A DNA stretch of 64,000 nucleotides from JACOTV01 sp964579395 (GCA_964579395.1 CAZOFT010000004.1:30235-94234); one strand, 5' to 3'; counted from the stretch's first letter, positions 24,756-33,570 are shown. Notes: a model not told the origin generated them from the sequence alone. Numbers and translations: made by a program.

Positions 24756-25453
24756 CCCATTGTTATCCCACACTGGAATTGGAGCATCGCCTATTGAATG
24801 AAGGATATCGGTATGTTGTAGGCGTAGATGAAGCGGGTCGCGGCCCATGGGCAGGGCCGCTTACGGCAGGTGCAGTGGTGGTAGATCTGCACACCCGGTT
24901 TCCGAACTATGTGCGTGACAGCAAATTCATGACCGCCAAAGAACGCGAACGAGCATACACACACCTTCAGCAGACAGTATGCGGATGGGCGGTCAGTACG
25001 ATTTCACATGAAACACTGGACACGGTGGGCATAAGTGAAGCAGTGCGGAGCGCTATGGAAGATGCGGTACAACAAAGCCTTTCGACACTGACTGATGCCA
25101 CCTATGATAATACCTTTGTTATTGTGGACGGTTCAAAAACGTTATCGCTACGCGCCTGCAATACTAAAAAGTATTTGCGCGGAGGAGCACTTCATGCCAG
25201 CATATCAGCAGCTTCCATATTGGCAAAAGTGCACCGTGATCGGCTCATGGTCCAGATGCACAGAGAATATCCACAGTATCGATTTGATATCCACAAAGGA
25301 TATGGTACTAAGCAGCACCAGCTGGCGCTTGCGGAGTTTGGGATATGCCCGATTCACCGGCGTTCGTTTGCGCCGCTCCAGAGGTTGATATCAAACGCTG
25401 TACCAAAAACTCATATACCACAAAGTGCAGTAGTCCAAGTGGTCCGGCAATAG
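24752..25453 (+). CDS. rnhB: Ribonuclease HII
   Basis: Removes ribonucleotides and RNA primers from DNA-RNA hybrids. The 233-residue protein has the GVDEAGRGPWAGPL signature near 23-36 with catalytic Asp/Glu, FVIVDGSK with a further Asp, SISAASILAKVHRDR, and the C-terminal KGYGTKQHQLAL plus HRRSFAP motif. Its last 146 bp, including the conserved KGYGTK and HRRSF segments, lie antisense to the end of the convergent membrane-protein gene, an unusually long convergent overlap. About 24 residues beyond HRRSFAP are not part of the conserved fold. Confidence 0.95.
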   Translation: MTHCYPTLELEHRLLNEGYRYVVGVDEAGRGPWAGPLTAGAVVVDLHTRFPNYVRDSKFMTAKERERAYTHLQQTVCGWAVSTISHETLDTVGISEAVRSAMEDAVQQSLSTLTDATYDNTFVIVDGSKTLSLRACNTKKYLRGGALHASISAASILAKVHRDRLMVQMHREYPQYRFDIHKGYGTKQHQLALAEFGICPIHRRSFAPLQRLISNAVPKTHIPQSAVVQVVRQ

Positions 25454-26204
25454 CAAATAGATATCCGACATATGCGATTGCACCGATCACCGCCACAATC
25501 ATAAGAGGTGACACCCATGAAGCGCTTATATTGTATCCGTATGTAACTGCGAGCCCCAACAAAAGCACTGCAAGAAGCGGTCCGAGAACCATTAGCACAA
25601 TGCGTGCATCCAGCGTAACGATGCGCCATTTCAAGCCGTCGGTCATCGCGGCACTGTCGGAAAATGCTTGCTTGATACCGATTCTTTTGTCGACAATCAA
25701 ATACAGTACGTAGCGATATTTCACAGACCAAATGATGCCGGGCACCAAAAGGAGAAGATATCCTACCGTTACAACAACAGAAAAAGCTATTCCTCCGAGA
25801 AAGGAAAAAATAATGCGAACGGGGTCCGCCAAAAACAACCCAAATGCCGCATCATCATGTCGCATCAACTGCAACAGATACCGAATCCACCCATTTTGTA
25901 CCTGCATTTGCACAACCACGTACAGCAGTGCGACTACTATCGTGAGCGGGATAAACACATCTTGTTGCTTTTGCATCGGCAACACCAAAAACTGAAACCC
26001 CGACTGAATCATACCAACCAATACCGAGATGACGACACCAGCACCAATAATTTCAAACCAGTGTCCCCAAAATGTAGACCACATACGTCGCCATATAGGA
26101 CGAAACGACAACATGTCTTTATACGCTTCAATCAGCTGGGCTTTTTGTGCCGCAAGCTCCTCAGGCGACTGCGGGGGAGTTGAGTTTTCCGGATTTACTT
26201 CCAT
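25308..26204 (-). CDS. Multi-pass membrane protein, unknown function
   Basis: A 298-residue protein with a hydrophilic N-terminus (about 1-50, ending FRPIWRRMWSTFWGHW) and six hydrophobic segments between 55 and 275, followed by a Gly/Ala/Pro-rich tail. The pattern FSFLGGIAFSVVVTVGYLLL then PGIIWSVKYRYVLYLIVD resembles DUF975 and glycerophosphodiester-phosphodiesterase membrane-domain proteins, but I would not name a family. I chose the ATG at 26204 because TATACT (26211-26216) ends 6 nt upstream; the open frame reaches 26231. The 3' 146 bp overlap rnhB on the other strand, and the tail in that region is low-complexity while rnhB is conserved there. Confidence 0.7.
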   Translation of the reverse strand: MEVNPENSTPPQSPEELAAQKAQLIEAYKDMLSFRPIWRRMWSTFWGHWFEIIGAGVVISVLVGMIQSGFQFLVLPMQKQQDVFIPLTIVVALLYVVVQMQVQNGWIRYLLQLMRHDDAAFGLFLADPVRIIFSFLGGIAFSVVVTVGYLLLLVPGIIWSVKYRYVLYLIVDKRIGIKQAFSDSAAMTDGLKWRIVTLDARIVLMVLGPLLAVLLLGLAVTYGYNISASWVSPLMIVAVIGAIAYVGYLFAIAGPLGLLHFVVYEFLVQRLISTSGAAQTNAGESGISQTPQAPAGAA

Positions 26205-26210
26205 TGTTTT

Positions 26211-26216
26211 AGTATA
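26211..26216 (-). promoter_or_regulatory. -10 box of membrane-protein gene, leaderless
   Basis: Minus-strand TATACT ends 6 nt before the ATG at 26204 and falls inside the longer open frame, which decides the start. Confidence 0.65.
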
Positions 26217-26255
26217 CGCTACCTGTTGCACTTCATCACAGATCGTTCTGAATAA

Positions 26256-26714
26256 TTATGAACGGGGTGAAAGGATCGAAGCCAGTTCGTCAGCATATTT
26301 CTTTTTATATATATTCCATTGGGTATGAATAGGGCTGGGTTCACTTCTCCACGGCCACCATGCAATTTCAAGGCACTTTTCCGGCTCCCCGATTGCCACG
26401 GTGTCACGATCCACATGCACCGCAAAATCAAATGATATCCAGTGTGTGTTTTTATCAGTTGCCTCGTCTTTGCGATGAATCTCCCGATATCCCAAAGGAA
26501 CAACATCAAGAATACGGGCGCAGTATTCCTCAGTCACCTCCCGCCGGACACAATCCAAAAGAGACTCGCCTACATGAAGTCCACCTCCCCCGATATCCCA
26601 GTGTCCTTGTTCATCACGCGCGTTCTGCGAACGTTTGCCATAGAGCACGTTTCCCGCCCCATCATGACACAAAAACACGACGCCAACCGCTGGGTAATCG
26701 ATCGCTTTTCTCAT
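26256..26714 (-). CDS. Nudix hydrolase
   Basis: A 152-residue Nudix-fold pyrophosphohydrolase. The Nudix box is readable as GLHVGESLLDCVRREVTEEY (about 49-68), with the REVTEE metal-binding core preceded by GHWDIGGGG. Such enzymes cleave nucleoside diphosphates linked to another group, and house-cleaning of damaged nucleotides or NDP-sugars is typical. Its ATG overlaps the stop of the upstream MurF-like gene by 4 bp, so it is probably co-translated. The substrate is unknown. The C-terminal region, ending KKKYADELASILSPRS, is short and basic. Confidence 0.9.
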   Translation of the reverse strand: MRKAIDYPAVGVVFLCHDGAGNVLYGKRSQNARDEQGHWDIGGGGLHVGESLLDCVRREVTEEYCARILDVVPLGYREIHRKDEATDKNTHWISFDFAVHVDRDTVAIGEPEKCLEIAWWPWRSEPSPIHTQWNIYKKKYADELASILSPRS

Positions 26715-28093
26715 GACGCGGGAGATTCAATTGTGGAAAAATAACGGTTTTTTATCTGCTGCCATCCGGCATCCATTCGACATACACGCGTCGCATCTTG
26801 CGGATTATTAAGCAGGCGCACTACAGTTTCTTCAAGAAAAATCGTGTTCTGCGAACCTTTGATGAGTACTATGGCTTCCCGCGGCAGATGTGTGCGCAGA
26901 TAGTCGCCGAGCGCCCGAGAGTCTTTGTACCATGCGCTTGCTGTCTTTGGCAACTGAGGCATCACATATTGTTTTGTTGCTTCGCCGACACAGTAAGTGA
27001 AAGTCGGAGCAATTTTTACCAACTCACGGGCAATTGCTTCATGCTCACTTTGCGTCTGATCACCCAACTCCCGCATGTCACCCATCACTATGATCAGATC
27101 ACGATAGGTTTCTTTAGCGAGTCGGGAAACCATGTTCAAATACATCTGCATCGGCACCCGACTATTGTTATAGCTTGAATCCAGAATGAGTGAGTCGTTG
27201 ACACCTGCAAAAATACTGCCGCGACTTTTTGGCAGCTGAAAGCGCTCTTTTATCCGAGTGAGACTATGGTCATCGGGAATACCAAGCGCCCGGGCAGCCA
27301 GTAGCGCTGCAGCACAGTTTTCCCAATAGAGCGTGGGCAAAAGAAACTGCGGCACCTGCACACGAAGACTATGTCCATCACTGTCACGAAGACGAAACAA
27401 CGTGCCGTCGAGTCGTACCTCATGAGCAACCAATGAAATGTTCCCCTCTGATCCAAATGTCATTATGTGCGCACGCGATGAAGTCAAGAACGACTTTACA
27501 GCTGAAGCAATATGCGAATCATCACTGTTATAAATTGCAACATGACAGCCTGATTCTGTCATGATTCGACCGTCTTCTGTAGCAATGACGTCAAGTATCG
27601 CCTCCATATCGCCGCCGGCTACCGCCTGGGAAAATTGCTCAGTATGAGTCGCTGTGGCATTCATATGCACAGCAATTGTCGGCTTTACAAGGCCCAGCAA
27701 AAACCCCATATTTTTCGGCGGACGAAAGTCATCAGTGCCCATCTCAACTATGATGTGCGTTTTGCCAACCAGATGAAAGATGCCAAACGGCGCAAGAATA
27801 AGCATACGCAGCCAATCACCTACCGAATAATCTTTTGGCCAGATGCCGAGCGCCGACAGTGCGATCCCTGTTTCTGAATTTCCGGAGAGCATAGCAGTAG
27901 CAAACTGCCCCCGAAGGATTTCATATATAAGTATGCGCGTCGAGCTTTTGCCTACAGAGCCGGCAATGCCGATCACCTCACGCGGACGGGCGATAAAAAG
28001 CGCCAGCTTCGCCCACAAAAATAAGTACAAGACTACACACCATAAAAAGATTCGCTTCATGTCAATTGCAGGCACAAGAAGTGCCGGGTTCAT
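26711..28093 (-). CDS. Mur ligase, MurF-like (UDP-MurNAc-tripeptide:D-Ala-D-Ala ligase)
   Basis: ATP-dependent peptide ligase of peptidoglycan precursor synthesis. The 460 residues start with a hydrophobic helix (about 15-34), unusual for cytoplasmic Mur ligases. The P-loop GSVGKSST is at 45-52, VEMGTDDF near 115, HMNATATHTEQF near 150, and DSSYNNSRVPMQ near 300 in place of the usual DxYNAxP. GDMRELGDQ is the MurF-type C-terminal-domain motif. The membrane anchor and altered motifs leave room for a divergent amide ligase. It starts 3 nt after the DUF5661 gene and overlaps the Nudix gene by 4 bp. An alternative start is the ATG at 28060. Confidence 0.85.
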   Translation of the reverse strand: MNPALLVPAIDMKRIFLWCVVLYLFLWAKLALFIARPREVIGIAGSVGKSSTRILIYEILRGQFATAMLSGNSETGIALSALGIWPKDYSVGDWLRMLILAPFGIFHLVGKTHIIVEMGTDDFRPPKNMGFLLGLVKPTIAVHMNATATHTEQFSQAVAGGDMEAILDVIATEDGRIMTESGCHVAIYNSDDSHIASAVKSFLTSSRAHIMTFGSEGNISLVAHEVRLDGTLFRLRDSDGHSLRVQVPQFLLPTLYWENCAAALLAARALGIPDDHSLTRIKERFQLPKSRGSIFAGVNDSLILDSSYNNSRVPMQMYLNMVSRLAKETYRDLIIVMGDMRELGDQTQSEHEAIARELVKIAPTFTYCVGEATKQYVMPQLPKTASAWYKDSRALGDYLRTHLPREAIVLIKGSQNTIFLEETVVRLLNNPQDATRVCRMDAGWQQIKNRYFSTIESPAS

Positions 28094-28096
28094 AAT

Positions 28097-28387
28097 TCAG
28101 CGATCAGCAGGATCGCTTCGCTGTGTCTCCCAATATGCCTCCCCTTCATCCTCCATTTTCTTCAGGCGGGCATAATAATCGGGTATTTCTTTCATGTGCG
28201 CAAAGGCAATCTTGGCCGTCATGGTTAGATCGTCATTCGTGACGTTGGTTTGCATATCATGCGATCCGTGTTCCAACTCCACGCTGAGTCCCATTCGAAA
28301 CTCCTCAACATCATACTCGCTCCAATCGACCCCGATTGAAGATCCGATTTCTTCTGCTTCTTGTGCAGTAAATGTGCGTGTACTCAT
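28097..28387 (-). CDS. DUF5661 family small protein
   Basis: A 96-residue acidic protein. The N-terminus FTAQEAEEIGSSIGVDWSEY and the central EEFRMGLSVELEHG match DUF5661, a family of unknown function common in CPR bacteria and phages. The rest contains TMTAKIAFAHMKEIPDYYARL, which is helical. TATAGT (28396-28401) ends 8 nt before the ATG. It heads a predicted operon with the MurF-like and Nudix genes (gaps of 3 nt and -4 nt), but nothing in the sequence shows how it relates to cell-wall synthesis. Confidence 0.82.
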   Translation of the reverse strand: MSTRTFTAQEAEEIGSSIGVDWSEYDVEEFRMGLSVELEHGSHDMQTNVTNDDLTMTAKIAFAHMKEIPDYYARLKKMEDEGEAYWETQRSDPADR

Positions 28388-28463
28388 ATAAGATCACTAT
28401 ACTCCTTTTTTCCGCAAATGGGTCCCCAAAGTCAAGAGCGGCAAATTTCGCGCTCGGATGCGC

Positions 28464-28469
28464 TATACT
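28464..28469 (+). promoter_or_regulatory. -10 box of THUMP methyltransferase gene, leaderless
   Basis: TATACT ends 6 nt before the ATG at 28476 and lies inside the longer open frame that begins at 28458. Confidence 0.65.
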
Positions 28470-28475
28470 TATGAC

Positions 28476-29504
28476 ATGCAAGTATACGCATCTACCTTTC
28501 CGGCCGGATTCAAAGACGTTATCGCACAGGCGATGAAATATTGTGTGCCTGATGGCGCAATTTTGCATATTGATGACGGAGTGGTGCTCTATAAAAGCGG
28601 AATGCGCCGAGATCGCATCATCAAAGCACCATGCTTTAGCAACACGTATCTGGTCTATACCTATCTCCTCCCTAAAAACACACACACGTCACTCAACGCG
28701 CAAGCACTTGCCAAAACCATCACGCACCCCATGATTCGCGACATGCAAAAAGCAAAAGAAGAAGGTTCTACATTTCGCATCATGAACTGGCATGAGGGTG
28801 CAACCACCGCATTAGATAAGCAGATCCGCACCGGTCTTGAAGAAGCGATTCAAATACAAAATGTGTTTGTCGTCAATCGCGTGAAGCCAAAATGTGAGTT
28901 TGCATTTTATACCCGCCGAGGTGGTTGGGGCTTTTTCGGGCTTCGTCTGACTCATCCGGCATGGGATGAAAAACGCCTTCCAGCAGGACGCTTGGATCCA
29001 GAGATTGCCTATCTGCTTTCTGTCATCTCACAACCGCAAGAAACTGACGTCGTTCTTGATCCGATGGCAGGCCACGGAGCGATAGTCGCAGCCAGAGCAG
29101 AACACTTTCCCTTTAAGATGATTCTTGCCACCGACTCCGATGCGGAGCGCGTTGCGGGCATAAAGTCACAATATGCATCATTCGGCAAGCAGTTTGTCAT
29201 AGGACAAGTGGATGCAACCGACATGGAAGATATTCCCGAGGCAACTGTCACCACGATCATCACTGACCCGCCATGGGGCCTGCATGACGAGACGATCGAT
29301 GTCGCAGCATTATACGATCGATTTTTTGAAGAAGCACTGCGTGTACTCAAACCGGATGGTATTTTTGTCGTGATCAGCGCACAAAAAGAACTCCTCGACA
29401 CCCTTATCAAAGAGCAAGCAGATGAATGGAAGCTCCACAATAAATGGAATGTACTGGTGCACGGCAAAAAGGCTGCCGTCTACAAACTGCAAAAACAGTC
29501 TTAA
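28476..29504 (+). CDS. THUMP-like / RNA N2-guanine methyltransferase (Trm14/RlmL type)
   Basis: A 342-residue protein. Residues 1-150 look like the ferredoxin-like plus THUMP RNA-binding region of UPF0020-type methyltransferases. The C-terminal Rossmann domain has the SAM-binding motif VVLDPMAGHGAIVAA, an acidic residue in ILATDSDAERV, VDATDM, and the catalytic TDPPWGLHDE (DPPW, as in guanine-N2 methyltransferases). The target is probably a guanine of tRNA or rRNA. The ATG at 28476 is chosen from the -10 box. Its stop shares a TTAA with the convergent response-regulator gene. Confidence 0.85.
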   Translation: MQVYASTFPAGFKDVIAQAMKYCVPDGAILHIDDGVVLYKSGMRRDRIIKAPCFSNTYLVYTYLLPKNTHTSLNAQALAKTITHPMIRDMQKAKEEGSTFRIMNWHEGATTALDKQIRTGLEEAIQIQNVFVVNRVKPKCEFAFYTRRGGWGFFGLRLTHPAWDEKRLPAGRLDPEIAYLLSVISQPQETDVVLDPMAGHGAIVAARAEHFPFKMILATDSDAERVAGIKSQYASFGKQFVIGQVDATDMEDIPEATVTTIITDPPWGLHDETIDVAALYDRFFEEALRVLKPDGIFVVISAQKELLDTLIKEQADEWKLHNKWNVLVHGKKAAVYKLQKQS

Positions 29505-29881
29505 GCTGCCGCGGGTGTCCCCATGAATCCTTTGAGTTTTTCAACGATTTGAGAAGGCGTATTATCTGCCTTGATCAAATACCCGGTGATTCCAAGTTCG
29601 TTGGTCTTCTCAATAACGTGCTCATTCCCGAGGTTTGTAAGCATGATTACTTTTGTTGCTTTGTGTTGCGGCATCGCGCGCATTTCAGTCAGTATCTGCA
29701 GGCCGTCTTTCCCCGGCAGCATGATATCTAAAAGCACCAAGTCATAGGTGTTTGTTTTGAGTGCCTCAACGGCAGCGGCACCATCGCCAAATACATCAAC
29801 CTCAAAGCCTTCTTTTTTCAGAACCATTTCATAAAGCTCCTGTATAAAGACTTCGTCCTCGACAAGCATTATTTTTCCCAT
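29501..29881 (-). CDS. Single-domain response regulator (CheY-like)
   Basis: A 126-residue receiver domain without an output domain. The acidic pocket is in LVEDEV (8-10), the phosphorylated Asp52 in VLLDIMLPGKDG, the switch Thr in VIMLTNLG and the conserved Lys in LIKAD. It probably relays phosphate from the histidine kinase encoded 26 nt upstream on the same transcript. With no DNA-binding domain it must act through protein contacts or a phosphorelay. The C-terminus ends in a small Ala-rich tail. There is no Shine-Dalgarno. Confidence 0.94.
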   Translation of the reverse strand: MGKIMLVEDEVFIQELYEMVLKKEGFEVDVFGDGAAAVEALKTNTYDLVLLDIMLPGKDGLQILTEMRAMPQHKATKVIMLTNLGNEHVIEKTNELGITGYLIKADNTPSQIVEKLKGFMGTPAAA

Positions 29882-29907
29882 AATTAAAAATTGAAACTAG
29901 TAAATAC

Positions 29908-31176
29908 CTACTGTGCTGGTGCAGGCGGTTGAGCTTCTGCAGCATCTGAATGCAACGTAAACTTAAATGTTGATCCTTTCCCGAATATTGATTCTACCCA
30001 TATTTTTCCTTTATGCATTTCGACGATTACTTTAGAAATATACAGTCCCAGACCGGTACCTTTTGAACCTTGTTCCAATTTTCCTGAAACACGGAAAAAC
30101 TTGGTAAATAAATGCGGTATCGCCTCTTGGGGAATACCGGGCCCATTGTCTTTCACATAGGTCGTCACATCTGCACCATTTACTTCGATTCCCACCTCAA
30201 CATCGCCATTGCGCTGCGTGTAATTTATGGCATTGGAGATCAGGTTGGAAAGCACCTCGTTGATGCGAATAATATCTACATGCAATTTCGGCACAGTACC
30301 TGCTGGCTCGTGAAAGTGAAGATTTACAGATTGCTCTTTGGCAACCAGCTGAAAATCCTCAATAAGATGTTTGACATTTTGCACCCAGTCAATCGGCTCA
30401 GGACTCATAGTCAACATGCCTCGCTCAATTTTGGTCACACTCAGCAGATTTTCAATCAGTCCCTGCAGACGTTGTGCTGATATGTTGATGCGGTTGAGAA
30501 GTGGCATCTGATTTTCCGGAATACTTTGCTGGTTTGCCTGAACAAATACCTCAAGGTATCCGATTATTGAAGTGAGTGGCGTACGAAGTTCGTGTGCTGC
30601 CATCGATACAAAATCGAGCTTCATTTCCTCAAGCTCGCGTTCTTGGGTGATGTCATGCATCGCCATAATGTAACCCACGTTTACTCCCTGTGAATCATCG
30701 ATGCGCGTTACTAAAATATCAGCCCAGGATGATTGCTCGGTACCCGCTTGCAGCTGCACTTCTTTTTCTTTCAGCACACTTCCCTGCTCATCGCTTTTGA
30801 GATCACCGTCCAGACGCTCGTTGATCATCTGGTTATTTTTCATGAGCCGGATACAGTCATCAAACGGTTTTCCGACGACATTGTGCGAAACAAGCCCGGT
30901 GAGCCGTTCGGCTGCTTGGTTAAACATGGCAATGTTTCCTGAAGTATCAAGAGCCACCACACCATCGGCGATTCCTGACATGACATGTGCCAGTTTGTTG
31001 CGCTCCACAAGAAGACGGTCGCGTTCACGTTTCGTTTCGGCAAACGCCTCTTCGAGATGATCGTACGCTTTTTGAAGCTCTAAGTCTTTATTGATCAGCA
31101 TCTTCGCCACCCGATCAAGACGAGCTTTTTCCTCATCTACAGGAGGAGTTGGTGCGGGCGGATTTTGATCATTCAT
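29908..31176 (-). CDS. Soluble PAS-domain histidine kinase
   Basis: A 422-residue kinase without membrane helices. It starts with a coiled-coil-like helix (about 15-60), followed by a PAS domain (about 62-178) and a HisKA domain with phospho-acceptor His195 in SMAAHELRTPLTS. The HATPase domain has NEVLSNLISNAINYT, VKDNGPGIPQEA and GSKGTGLGLYIS. It is flanked by a FIST sensor gene upstream (6 nt gap) and a CheY-like regulator downstream (26 nt). The start is the ATG at 31176 with GGAGA about 10 nt upstream, overlapping the end of the FIST gene. The frame also allows a TTG at 31182. Confidence 0.94.
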   Translation of the reverse strand: MNDQNPPAPTPPVDEEKARLDRVAKMLINKDLELQKAYDHLEEAFAETKRERDRLLVERNKLAHVMSGIADGVVALDTSGNIAMFNQAAERLTGLVSHNVVGKPFDDCIRLMKNNQMINERLDGDLKSDEQGSVLKEKEVQLQAGTEQSSWADILVTRIDDSQGVNVGYIMAMHDITQERELEEMKLDFVSMAAHELRTPLTSIIGYLEVFVQANQQSIPENQMPLLNRINISAQRLQGLIENLLSVTKIERGMLTMSPEPIDWVQNVKHLIEDFQLVAKEQSVNLHFHEPAGTVPKLHVDIIRINEVLSNLISNAINYTQRNGDVEVGIEVNGADVTTYVKDNGPGIPQEAIPHLFTKFFRVSGKLEQGSKGTGLGLYISKVIVEMHKGKIWVESIFGKGSTFKFTLHSDAAEAQPPAPAQ

Positions 31177-31182
31177 TCGCAA

Positions 31183-32373
31183 TTATTCTCCGATCGCAAA
31201 TATGACGATCGATTCTTCATAGAAATTCGGGTCACAAGCATTTATGTCGCCCACAACACCATATACCGGTGCGTGCTGGCCGTAGGAGTAAAATCCGATA
31301 AGCGGCACTTCTGGTCCGATAATACTGGTAACTTCATGAATTTCTTTAGACACGTCGGGACCATAGAGTTTTTTACGGGCGATACAGTCTGAGATAAACA
31401 GAACCGCAGGCTTAGTCTCACCAAATTCCGCAGCCACATTTTTCGCGACATCAATTGCTGCCTCTATGGATTTTTCCTGTGTACCCATCATGATACTCAC
31501 TTTACTTCCTTCAATTACTTCGGCACCAAACACAATTGAGCCGTCGTCATTAAAGACAAGCGGTACACGGATCATGTATCCTTCAGTTCCTTCAACTTGC
31601 ATTCCCAAAGGATAGGTCAACGCCATGCGATTGAGGATGCCTGACTTGATCTCATCTACTTTGTCACCGAAGTACTCTTTATAAAGCTCATACGGTGGCT
31701 TACCGTCAACTTCCATAACCGTCGTACCCGTTGCCTTGGTAACCGTGTGGGCTGCACCGACAGGCTCCCATCCATGCTTGGCACCAAACGCCTTTTTATA
31801 ATCACCACTCAAACCAACACCGACGGTGTAGCCGGAATATACTTGCCCGTTGTAATACTCATGCGTATCTTTGAAGTTCAAATCATCCCCGGCAGCGCCT
31901 CCGACCATGACAAAATCTTCCCCGAATACCTCCAAAACGCCGCGGGAGATCTCAGTCCCGTTTGCGCCCAGTACGTCGGAGAAAATGATCATTGAAGTGA
32001 CTTCACCCGGTGCGCGCGATTTGATGTCTTGTGCCAGCGCATGTCCTGCAGCGCGCTCATTTCCCTTTACCGGCTTTCCCATACCCACGGTAAATTGCAT
32101 CTGATCGGAGCGAATAGCCATAGCTACAACCGATTCTTTGCTTGATCCGTCTTTGGTGATTTCACCAGCCGTACTGCAACCGACCATCTGCACATCGGGG
32201 TATGCCTCTGAAATTCCTGCCAGAACCTCAGGATGTTTCATGGCAATTGAAGAGAGGACAATAAATACGTCCGGCGTTCCACCTGCTTGTTCTGCTGCAG
32301 TTTTTGCTGCTTCAAGTCCGGCAGCATGCGGATTGTTTGTATTGGTTGAGATACCGACGCCTGATTTTATCAT
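31183..32373 (-). CDS. FIST-domain sensor protein
   Basis: A 396-residue soluble protein with FIST-N (about 1-210) and FIST-C (about 225-375) domains. Landmarks are MVGCSTAGEI, VMVGGAAGDDL, VSIMMGTQEKSIEAA, VLFISDCIARKKLYG, and PLIGFYSYGQ near the end. FIST domains are ligand sensors, proposed to bind amino acids or other small molecules, and occur with kinases and chemotaxis proteins. It is first in a three-gene operon with the histidine kinase and response regulator, so it probably supplies the stimulus. I start at the ATG at 32373; TATCGT lies 8 nt upstream, a weak -10. The frame extends upstream to 32445. Confidence 0.92.
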   Translation of the reverse strand: MIKSGVGISTNTNNPHAAGLEAAKTAAEQAGGTPDVFIVLSSIAMKHPEVLAGISEAYPDVQMVGCSTAGEITKDGSSKESVVAMAIRSDQMQFTVGMGKPVKGNERAAGHALAQDIKSRAPGEVTSMIIFSDVLGANGTEISRGVLEVFGEDFVMVGGAAGDDLNFKDTHEYYNGQVYSGYTVGVGLSGDYKKAFGAKHGWEPVGAAHTVTKATGTTVMEVDGKPPYELYKEYFGDKVDEIKSGILNRMALTYPLGMQVEGTEGYMIRVPLVFNDDGSIVFGAEVIEGSKVSIMMGTQEKSIEAAIDVAKNVAAEFGETKPAVLFISDCIARKKLYGPDVSKEIHEVTSIIGPEVPLIGFYSYGQHAPVYGVVGDINACDPNFYEESIVIFAIGE

Positions 32374-32419
32374 TTGATAAAACGATAGTACTTCTCCCCA
32401 AGAGATGCAAGAGCAAGTT

Positions 32420-32971
32420 TTATTGTGTTTCGTGAGCCTCCTCAAGGGCCGCCTGAGGAGTCGGCTTTTCCATACAAGTCTGAATCATGAGAATCACTTT
32501 TTGCGGGTGAGGCACATCAACCAGATAGAATTGTTCTTTGACAAACATGTTCTGCAGCTGAATACTGCCATAACGAAACACGCGCGCCACCAGCGACTGC
32601 TCTATCTCCATGACGCTGATATTGTGCAGTTTAAAGCTGCTTGAATGACGACTGAAGAGGCCTGACTTATAGATCACGATTCCGGGCCAGACTTCGTAAT
32701 AATGACGCACCCAATTCATGACTGCCACTATCGTCATAAATCCTTTGATGACATTGAGAATGCCGTAGATAAATATAACCACTGACGTATCAGTCAGAGA
32801 AAACGAAGCCACGGCAAAACTGGCAATCAACAACAAAATGAGGAAAAAGGAAAGAAACGCGAATTCAAGAAGAATCAGTTTGAAAAACAAAACAGCTACC
32901 GACTGACGGATGATGACGGGGAGCTGCGCGAATCGAGCTTGCCCCTCAGTATCGGTACGGGCTGCACTCAT
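32420..32971 (-). CDS. Bacterial PH-domain membrane protein
   Basis: A 183-residue protein with two hydrophobic segments (about 25-55 and 60-90) followed by a PH-like domain of the YdbT/DUF304 type, recognised from the conserved YEVWPGIVIYKSGLFSRHS and then LHNISVMEIEQSLVARVF and YGSIQLQ. These domains pack on the cytoplasmic side and are thought to mediate lipid or protein interactions. TATAAC (32978-32983) ends 6 nt before the ATG. The gene lies between the FIST and Excalibur genes and is not obviously related to either. Confidence 0.85.
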   Translation of the reverse strand: MSAARTDTEGQARFAQLPVIIRQSVAVLFFKLILLEFAFLSFFLILLLIASFAVASFSLTDTSVVIFIYGILNVIKGFMTIVAVMNWVRHYYEVWPGIVIYKSGLFSRHSSSFKLHNISVMEIEQSLVARVFRYGSIQLQNMFVKEQFYLVDVPHPQKVILMIQTCMEKPTPQAALEEAHETQ

Positions 32972-33016
32972 CGCCTAGTTATACTCTTTTTAGGCGGTAA
33001 TTACAAGCTAAATGCG

Positions 33017-33385
33017 TTATTTATCGGCTGGGAGTGATTCGCAGGCCACCCCATCGCGATCACCATCAAGACGGTTCACGTCGTCTCCGGCGCCACCGCA
33101 TTTATCAAACACTTCCTGAGCTTCTTGTTGGGTCTTGAAGTTGGAACAGTTGTATAAGTTATCCTGACAACTCTCCAGAAGAAAGTTTCCCGATGAATCA
33201 CGCTTAATTTTTGCTTCCTGCATGCTTTTACCAGCGGCCATCTCATTGAGATTCCAGTCGTTATTGGTGAACTCCAGTCCGAATGCTCCAAACAAGATGA
33301 CCAGCGCACCGATGAGAACTGCCTTAACTGCAGTTTTTGTCCCGCCAGAAAGATTTTCTAATGCTTTCAATTTTGGAATTGCCAT
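33017..33385 (-). CDS. Excalibur calcium-binding domain membrane protein
   Basis: A 122-residue protein with a single transmembrane segment (about 18-38) and an extracytoplasmic C-terminus. The final 30 residues form an Excalibur domain, recognised by KCGGAGDDVNRLDGDRDG followed by VACE, with the DxDxDG calcium loop. An earlier Cys pair (SCQDNLYNC) may form a disulfide. The domain is usually found in secreted or cell-wall proteins. It may be co-transcribed with the 49-residue protein encoded 35 bp upstream. The start context is unclear (CATATAT before the ATG). Confidence 0.85.
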   Translation of the reverse strand: MAIPKLKALENLSGGTKTAVKAVLIGALVILFGAFGLEFTNNDWNLNEMAAGKSMQEAKIKRDSSGNFLLESCQDNLYNCSNFKTQQEAQEVFDKCGGAGDDVNRLDGDRDGVACESLPADK

Positions 33386-33420
33386 ATATATGATTGATGA
33401 TTAATAACAGTGTGCCGAGA

Positions 33421-33570
33421 TTACCAGACGGAATACAATAAATACGCTACGATGAGGATCAAGAGGCCGATAATGATCAGGCGCACCATCTTTGTGCCGC
33501 GCAGCTTTTCAACTTGTGACGGGCCGCCTGTTTTAGGAGCAGTTGGTTGGGAAGCAGTTTGTTGATCCAT
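33421..33570 (-). CDS. Small single-pass membrane protein (49 aa)
   Basis: A short ORF with a polar Gln/Pro/Thr-rich N-terminus, a basic stretch (VEKLRGTKMVRL), then one hydrophobic helix ending YLLYSVW. A minus-strand TATACT ends 9 nt before the ATG, and the Excalibur gene follows 35 bp downstream. I do not recognise a family. It is counted as real because of the clear membrane helix, the promoter signal and its fit between divergent genes. Confidence 0.62.
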   Translation of the reverse strand: MDQQTASQPTAPKTGGPSQVEKLRGTKMVRLIIIGLLILIVAYLLYSVW

